A stretch of 6,226 nucleotides of DNA, taken from the NCBI GenBank assembly GCA_030673955.1, contig DAOVBF010000079.1, forward strand, positions 1-6,226, written 5' to 3'. Position numbers and translations under genes: made by a program. Positions 1 to 6,226 of this stretch are shown here, in pieces. Under the pieces are notes generated by a model. It did no database searches. It was not told the DNA's origin and saw only the letters and a program-made list of their open reading frames with translations. Each line of letters starts with the position of its first letter. Positions within the stretch are counted from its first letter, which is position 1. This stretch comes from Deltaproteobacteria bacterium (GTDB lineage Bacteria; Myxococcota_A; UBA9160; SZUA-336).

Positions 1-1
1 G

Positions 2-205
2 GGCGGGAGTATCGAGGCGGAGTTCGCCGAGGATGCGCGCGTCAGCCTCGAAGCCATGACCCTCGGTGGACGCGTGGAGATCGACGAGGAATTCGCGCTC
101 ACGGGAGAGATCGGGCCGAGCCGCGTGAAGGGCCGCATCAACGGTGGTGGACCCAATCTGCGCCTCGAGACCTCGGGGGGCAGCATCCGAGTTCGCATGC
201 GCTGA
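2..205 (+). CDS. C-terminal fragment of a DUF4097-like beta-repeat (putative adhesin) protein
   Basis: This is the last 67 codons of a gene that begins before the window; it stops at TGA 203-205. The visible protein is a run of short beta strands with alternating hydrophobic residues separated by Gly/Asn turns, for example GGSIEAEF near the start, GRVEID, GRINGGGPNLRLETSGG in the middle, and SIRVRMR at the very end. This short-repeat pattern, ending in a Leu-Glu-Thr-Ser-Gly-Gly-Ser-Ile-Arg-Val strand, is typical of the DUF4097/DUF4098 family of right-handed beta-helix-like proteins, which are usually exported or membrane-associated. The family's molecular role is not established. No signal peptide can be judged because the N-terminus is missing. 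A polymer-forming bactofilin-type protein is a less likely alternative. The stop is followed directly by the gene-free, scar-like stretch. Confidence 0.6.
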   Translation, partial: GGSIEAEFAEDARVSLEAMTLGGRVEIDEEFALTGEIGPSRVKGRINGGGPNLRLETSGGSIRVRMR

Positions 206-240
206 CCCAGAACAAGCGGCGTTATAGGTATTGAAATCAC

Positions 241-285
241 TGGAGCCGACGCGGTGATTCGAACCGCGGACCCGCTGATTACGAA
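241..285 (-). pseudogene. 3' half of a tRNA-Thr(CGT) gene; possible decayed attachment site
   Basis: Read on the minus strand, this is the 3' half of a tRNA: anticodon loop TTCGTAA (anticodon CGT, 281-283), 3' anticodon-stem strand TCAGC, variable loop GGGTC, T-stem CGCGG, T-loop TTCGAAT, then acceptor strand CGTCGGC, discriminator T and encoded CCA (241-243). The layout fits tRNA-Thr, whose acceptor 5' strand would be GCCGACG. No 5' half follows: the bases where GCTGA should pair (286-290) read CATAA, and no D-arm is seen. Two T-stem pairs (51:63 and 52:62) are also broken, so the fragment is not functional. A tRNA 3' half that begins in the anticodon loop is the classic footprint of tyrosine-integrase insertion at a tRNA gene. 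That interpretation is inference; no integrase is in the window. Confidence 0.7.
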
Positions 286-293
286 TTATGTAA

Positions 294-443
294 GTCTACA
301 ACTTCGAACGTTACGAAAGCGATCCCAAACGCCTGCCGATGGCGTGGTTGGACCCGAAGCCGAACGTCAAGAGGTGGATGAAGCGGTACGGGGTTTCTAT
401 CGCCTGGCTCGGCAGCAACAGCATCGACGGAAGCTGCCCTTGA
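294..443 (+). pseudogene. Open stretch of 49 codons, possible remnant of a gene C-terminus
   Basis: The frame opens just after a TAA at 291-293 and runs to TGA 441-443. Its product has unusually protein-like content for an intergenic frame: an aromatic and basic segment (YNFERYESDPKRLPMAWLD) followed by NVKRWMKRYGVSIAWLGSN and a short tail. The only internal ATG is at 339 and would give 34 residues, with no convincing ribosome binding site. I do not recognise the family. The stretch sits between the broken tRNA-Thr half and a strong hairpin, which suggests the 3' end of a gene brought in by an integrated element and then cut back. A short real gene or plain chance are both possible. Confidence 0.25.
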
Positions 444-466
444 ACCGACTACCTCTCTCGTCTGCC

Positions 467-494
467 CAACGCCCCGGCTTCGGTCGGGGCGTTG
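467..494 (+). terminator. Strong UUCG-capped hairpin, probable intrinsic terminator
   Basis: The arms CAACGCCCCGGC and GTCGGGGCGTTG pair over 12 bp (one G:T pair) around a TTCG tetraloop, so the cUUCGg cap is the very stable kind. The tract after the stem is short and only partly T-rich (TCGCTT, 495-500), so termination efficiency is uncertain. It lies 23 bases past the TGA of the open stretch ending at 443, and would also stop transcripts of the DUF4097-like gene that ends at 205. On the minus strand no T tract follows, so the plus orientation is preferred. Confidence 0.6.
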
Positions 495-572
495 TCGCTT
501 AGCAATCCAGCGACTCCGATTGACCCTAAATCTGACCCCACGGCGTGTTGACTCGGATCGATCCCCAAAGCA

Positions 573-606
573 AAGCCCCCGGAATCCTCAGCGACTCCGG
601 GGGCTT
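573..606 (-). terminator. Intrinsic terminator of the initiator tRNA
   Basis: The arms AAGCCCCCGGA (573-583) and TCCGGGGGCTT (596-606) form a perfect 11-bp stem with a 12-base loop. On the minus strand the stem starts 4 bases after the encoded CCA of the tRNA and is followed by a T-rich run reading CTTTGCTTT. Position, stem strength and T content all fit the terminator of the tRNA-fMet transcript. Confidence 0.8.
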
Positions 607-610
607 CGAA

Positions 611-690
<80 letters not shown>

Positions 691-711
691 TTAAAAGCCT
701 CAACAGACAGG

Positions 712-741
712 AGTTTAGGGCCGTCCGCTGGACGCTGTCAA
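712..741 (-). promoter_or_regulatory. Sigma70-type promoter for tRNA-fMet
   Basis: On the minus strand a perfect -35 box TTGACA (741-736) is followed after 18 bases by TAAACT (717-712), which matches 4 of the 6 positions of TATAAT. Transcription would start near 705, about 18 bases before the mature 5' end of the tRNA at 687, leaving a short leader for RNase P to remove. Confidence 0.65.
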
Positions 742-853
742 ACAGGACGACGCGGCGCGGGCTTGAGGCCGCCGGCTGCACGCACACGCGGGCGCAGCGT
801 GACACGCCGCCTCCTCTCCGTGCCACTCCCTCCATAAGGACTGCTGCACGAAC

Positions 854-859
854 AGGAGG
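854..859 (+). promoter_or_regulatory. Shine-Dalgarno site fixing the DUF4124-like gene start
   Basis: A full AGGAGG sits 7 bases before ATG 867. It decides the start against the longer open frame reaching back to 651, whose N-terminal part would be translated from the tRNA gene and the low-complexity leader. Confidence 0.85.
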
Positions 860-866
860 GACTCGC

Positions 867-1331
867 ATGAAGGCACTTTGGCTTCCGTTGGCTCTTGCAG
901 CGCTGCTCGCGCCCGCGCTCGCCTCGGCCGACTATTTTCGCTATGAGACCGACGAGGGCGTGCTGGCCTTCACCGATGACCTTAAGCAAGTTCCCAGCCG
1001 CTACGGCGAGCGGGTCGAGACCGTGACGGAGCAGAGCCTCTTCGACTACGCCCGCGCCACAATCGTGCCGCGCGGCGCAAGCAACACCGCGGCCCCGACC
1101 CTCTTCGACCTCGAGCCGGCGATCCCCGCGACCGAGTCGGCCGGCCCGACCGGGGCGAGGATGCAGATCAGCTCGAACCCGAGCACGACGATCATCGAGG
1201 TACCGGCCGACGCGAAGGCGCCGGTTCGGATCGAGCGCTACACCGTGTGGCGCTGGGTGGACGGCCTCTACGCACCCCACACCGTCGTCAAGAGGGACGG
1301 CCAGATCGTCTCCATCGTGCGCCTGCGCTAG
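867..1331 (+). CDS. Secreted DUF4124-like domain protein
   Basis: The product has 154 residues. Residues 1-21 are a Sec signal peptide: MK start, an Ala/Leu-rich core, and cleavage expected after ASA-21. The mature N-terminus reads YFRYETDEGVLAFTDD, which follows the DUF4124 pattern of aromatic-rich strand, Asp/Glu-Gly-Val, then Phe-Thr-Asp and a nearby Pro (VPSRY). DUF4124 is a small domain of periplasmic or envelope proteins with no defined biochemical activity. The middle (about residues 60-110) is Pro/Ala/Ser-rich and probably a linker. The end, with RYTVWRWVDGLYAPHTVV, looks like a second small beta unit. The start is set by AGGAGG at 854-859. The stop overlaps the stop of the convergent lipoprotein gene. 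No clear promoter is visible between 742 and 853. The domain assignment is by motif resemblance only. Confidence 0.8.
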   Translation: MKALWLPLALAALLAPALASADYFRYETDEGVLAFTDDLKQVPSRYGERVETVTEQSLFDYARATIVPRGASNTAAPTLFDLEPAIPATESAGPTGARMQISSNPSTTIIEVPADAKAPVRIERYTVWRWVDGLYAPHTVVKRDGQIVSIVRLR

Positions 1332-1783
1332 GGCGGAGCTCCGGTCGAAACGTCCCCGCGATAGAGCCCTAGATCGGGATCCACGTACCACTGCCTCGCA
1401 CTCGGCTCGTAGCGCCAGACCTGCTCCTCCACGAGGTTCCGCTCCTTCAGCGATGGCGGGCGATAAAAGGCGAAGCTCACCCGCACGCGCGCCTGGTCCC
1501 GCCCGGGGCCGAGCCGGATGCTCTGCACCTCGAAGAGCGTGAAGCGAAGGGGCGCCGCAGGGTCGTTCACAGTAGCCAGGAAGGCCTGACGCCAATTCGG
1601 GTGGACCCAGCGTGCGGCATCCGCGAGACGTCCCCAGCGGAGGCCGTTTGCGTAGGCCTCGGCGGCCTCGCTCACCTTGAGCCTCCGCTCACTCGGAATC
1701 AGGTACTTCGGGTCGAGCTGACCCAGGCTGCAGGCCGACAGGCCGACGCCCCAAAGCAGGGCCAGTAGCAGAGCGCGTCTCAT
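1328..1783 (-). CDS. Small lipoprotein, possibly NTF2-like
   Basis: The product has 151 residues. The N-terminus has MRR, a hydrophobic segment and a lipobox LSAC, giving a lipidated Cys-18 and an outer- or inner-membrane lipoprotein. The ATG is preceded by a purine run ending AGAGAGG, a plausible ribosome site though close to the start. After the linker, the sequence VSEAAEAYANGLRWGRLADAARWV resembles the first helices of NTF2/SnoaL-like domains. It is followed by alternating strands (RFTLFEVQSIRL, ARVRVSFAFY, VEEQVWRYEP) that end in WYVDPDLGLYRG. That fold is inferred from pattern only, and no catalytic residues can be named. A longer open frame continues upstream to 2362 but lies over the ROK gene and is rejected. 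The stop is TAG 1330-1328. Confidence 0.8.
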   Translation of the reverse strand: MRRALLLALLWGVGLSACSLGQLDPKYLIPSERRLKVSEAAEAYANGLRWGRLADAARWVHPNWRQAFLATVNDPAAPLRFTLFEVQSIRLGPGRDQARVRVSFAFYRPPSLKERNLVEEQVWRYEPSARQWYVDPDLGLYRGDVSTGAPP

Positions 1784-1924
1784 CCTCTCTCCCCCCCCGG
1801 CGCCGATAGTGCCGCGAATCCAGCGCGCCGGCCACCCGCGCGGACGGGACCCTTGCGCGGCAAAGTGGCATCCTCCCGCCCGGCGTCCGGAGGAGGCCCA
1901 TCCACCGGCCACACGGGGCGAGAT

Positions 1925-1936
1925 GGGGGAGGGGAG
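1925..1936 (+). promoter_or_regulatory. Shine-Dalgarno region deciding the ROK kinase start
   Basis: The purine tract GGGGGAGGGGAG ends 4 bases before GTG 1941. An in-frame ATG at 1923 lies directly in front of this tract and has no comparable site upstream, so GTG 1941 is the better start. The 157 bases between the divergent lipoprotein and kinase starts show no convincing promoter boxes. Confidence 0.6.
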
Positions 1937-1940
1937 CGCA

Positions 1941-5075
<3,135 letters not shown>

Positions 5076-5079
<4 letters not shown>

Positions 5080-6226
5080 TCGCTCGTCCAGCGAATCCCC
5101 TCCAGAACCTCGGGTGCGCCGGCGAGGGCATCATAGGAGAAGAGCGCGATCCCCGCCGGAGCCACATCCAGCGTCAGAAGAATCTGTGCCTGGATCCGCT
5201 CGGGCTTGCGCAGAAAGAGCCAGGTACCCAGGCCCAGCCAAACGCGCTCGCCGCCGATGCCGCCGCGCAGATGATGGGCCACGTAGCGGAGCAGACGATC
5301 GTCGCGCGTGTAGGCCATGGCCACGACGAAGTCCATCCAGCCTTCCTCGAGCCAGCGCCTCCAGTCCTGCATCGCCACCAGATAGGCGCGATCGGCCCAG
5401 GGCAGCACGGCACCGGAGAGCTCCCAGTTCTCCGGAAGCCGAGCCCCGAGGCGCTGCACAACCTCGCTGACCTGGTCGCGACGGAAGGCGTCCCAGGCGT
5501 CTCCGCGCCGAAAACGCACGCCGCGCTCGCGTTCGTAACGTGCGCGCGAGAGGTCCCCGTACCCGAAGTCGAGCCCCAGATCGAAGCGCGAGCCGGGAAT
5601 GAGCGGCAGGGCCAGCGGGTGACGGATGTAGTCAAGGTGCAGGCCGTCCAGGTCCGGGGCCGCCTGGACCAGGTCGTCCAGGGTCTGCTCCAGGTACTCG
5701 ATCACCCCGGGGACGGCGGGATCGAGCCAGACTCCCGGCGTGCCCAGGCGTGTATGAATCCGGTCGGGCGCCGGCACGTCGTGCTTGGGGTAGTCGAGCA
5801 GGCTCCGCCCCTCGCGGTCGACGAGCACCGCCTGCCGGCCCACGTGACGGAGCAGGGGTGCAGCCTCGTTCTGCGCCAGCGACAGGGCATTGAACCAGGC
5901 GTGCACGCGCAGGCCCTCTGCGTGCGCGCGCTCCAGCAGCCGGCGCAAGGGCGACTCGCCGCTCGCGGCCTCGATGTTTCGGTAGGGCGTGTCATCCGCG
6001 TGGCGCGAGGGGAACCAGCAACGCCCAGCCCGGTAGACCTGGACCAGCAGATCCGTGGCCCCCAGGTTCGAGGCGTCCTCCACCAGGCGATCGATACGCA
6101 CGGGATCCTCCAGCGTGCGGTGACTGCCCTCGGCCAGCACCCAGAGGGCGCGGCGCGGCGCGGGGCTCGGCGACGGCGCGGTCGGCGGAAGGGTGTCGCT
6201 CTCGCGCTCGGCGCAAGCGGTCACGA
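5076..6226 (-). CDS. GHL10 (DUF187) glycoside-hydrolase-like lipoprotein, 5' end missing
   Basis: At least 382 residues are visible; the gene enters from beyond the right edge. The first visible residues are V-T-A-C, which match a lipobox. GTG 6224 is therefore probably not the start but the end of a lipoprotein signal peptide lying outside the window. A Pro/Ser-rich linker follows (about residues 10-24 from GTG 6224). The main domain is of the GHL10 type (Pfam PF02638): ALWVLAEGS with IDRLVEDASNLGATDLLVQV (27-63), a strand pair ending RVHAWFNALS (106-115), the family-typical DGLHLDYIRHP (193-203) with likely active-site Asp-198, and DFVVAMAYTRDD (298-309). The fold is a TIM barrel thought to cleave cell-wall or extracellular glycans; the substrate is unknown. 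The stop TGA overlaps the queA start. No promoter is in view, so the operon is probably driven from outside the window. Confidence 0.88.

Noticed and set aside
254..502. Open frame of 82 codons beginning MIRTADPLITN
   Set aside because: Its first residues are a translation of the tRNA-Thr fragment (a familiar spurious protein start from tRNA antisense), and its end lies in the hairpin at 467-494.
738..1595. Long minus-strand frame opposite the DUF4124-like gene
   Set aside because: An Arg/Ala/Gly-rich shadow frame of high-GC coding sequence, running across two real genes with no recognisable domain.
1872..1904. CCTCC/GGAGG inverted repeat between the lipoprotein and kinase genes
   Set aside because: Only five pairs around a long GC-rich loop; expected by chance at this base composition.
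1809..1940. Longer N-terminus for the ROK kinase
   Set aside because: The extra residues are Pro/Arg/His-rich and not part of the ROK fold. The ribosome site sits just before GTG 1941.

Overview
This window comes from a high-GC, Gram-negative-type bacterial chromosome. Two genes carry lipoprotein signals (one of them cut by the window edge), one carries a Sec signal peptide, and GTG starts are common. The gene set would suit a deltaproteobacterial-grade lineage such as Myxococcota or Binatota relatives, but nothing here fixes the phylum. Most genes are housekeeping or conserved-hypothetical.

Layout from left to right. (1) Bases 2-205 hold the C-terminal end of a DUF4097-like beta-repeat protein. 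(2) Bases 206-610 have no intact gene and are locally AT-richer at 206-330. They hold a degenerate 3' half of a tRNA-Thr(CGT) gene, a 49-codon open stretch that may be a gene remnant, a strong UUCG-capped hairpin, and a second hairpin that terminates the next gene. This looks like the scar of an integrated element. (3) An initiator tRNA-fMet gene lies on the minus strand with its own promoter and terminator. (4) A secreted DUF4124-like protein on the plus strand converges on a small lipoprotein on the minus strand, and their stop codons overlap inside one CTAG. (5) A ROK-family sugar kinase on the plus strand converges on a minus-strand operon, with a 70-bp antisense overlap of coding ends.

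(6) The minus-strand operon reads: GHL10 glycoside-hydrolase-like lipoprotein (5' end outside the window), queA, tgt. The junctions are tight: a 4-nt GTGA stop/start overlap, then a 13-nt overlap. Tgt exchanges guanine for preQ1 at tRNA wobble position 34, and QueA then adds the epoxycyclopentanediol from SAM, so the last two genes are consecutive steps of queuosine synthesis. Why an envelope glycosidase-like lipoprotein is coupled to them is unclear.

I saw no new defence or mobile system. The points most worth checking are the tRNA-Thr half-gene as a decayed attachment site, the substituted base-binding pocket of Tgt (Phe where the well-studied enzyme has Cys158), the coupling of the GHL10 lipoprotein to queA-tgt, and the 70-bp convergent overlap.
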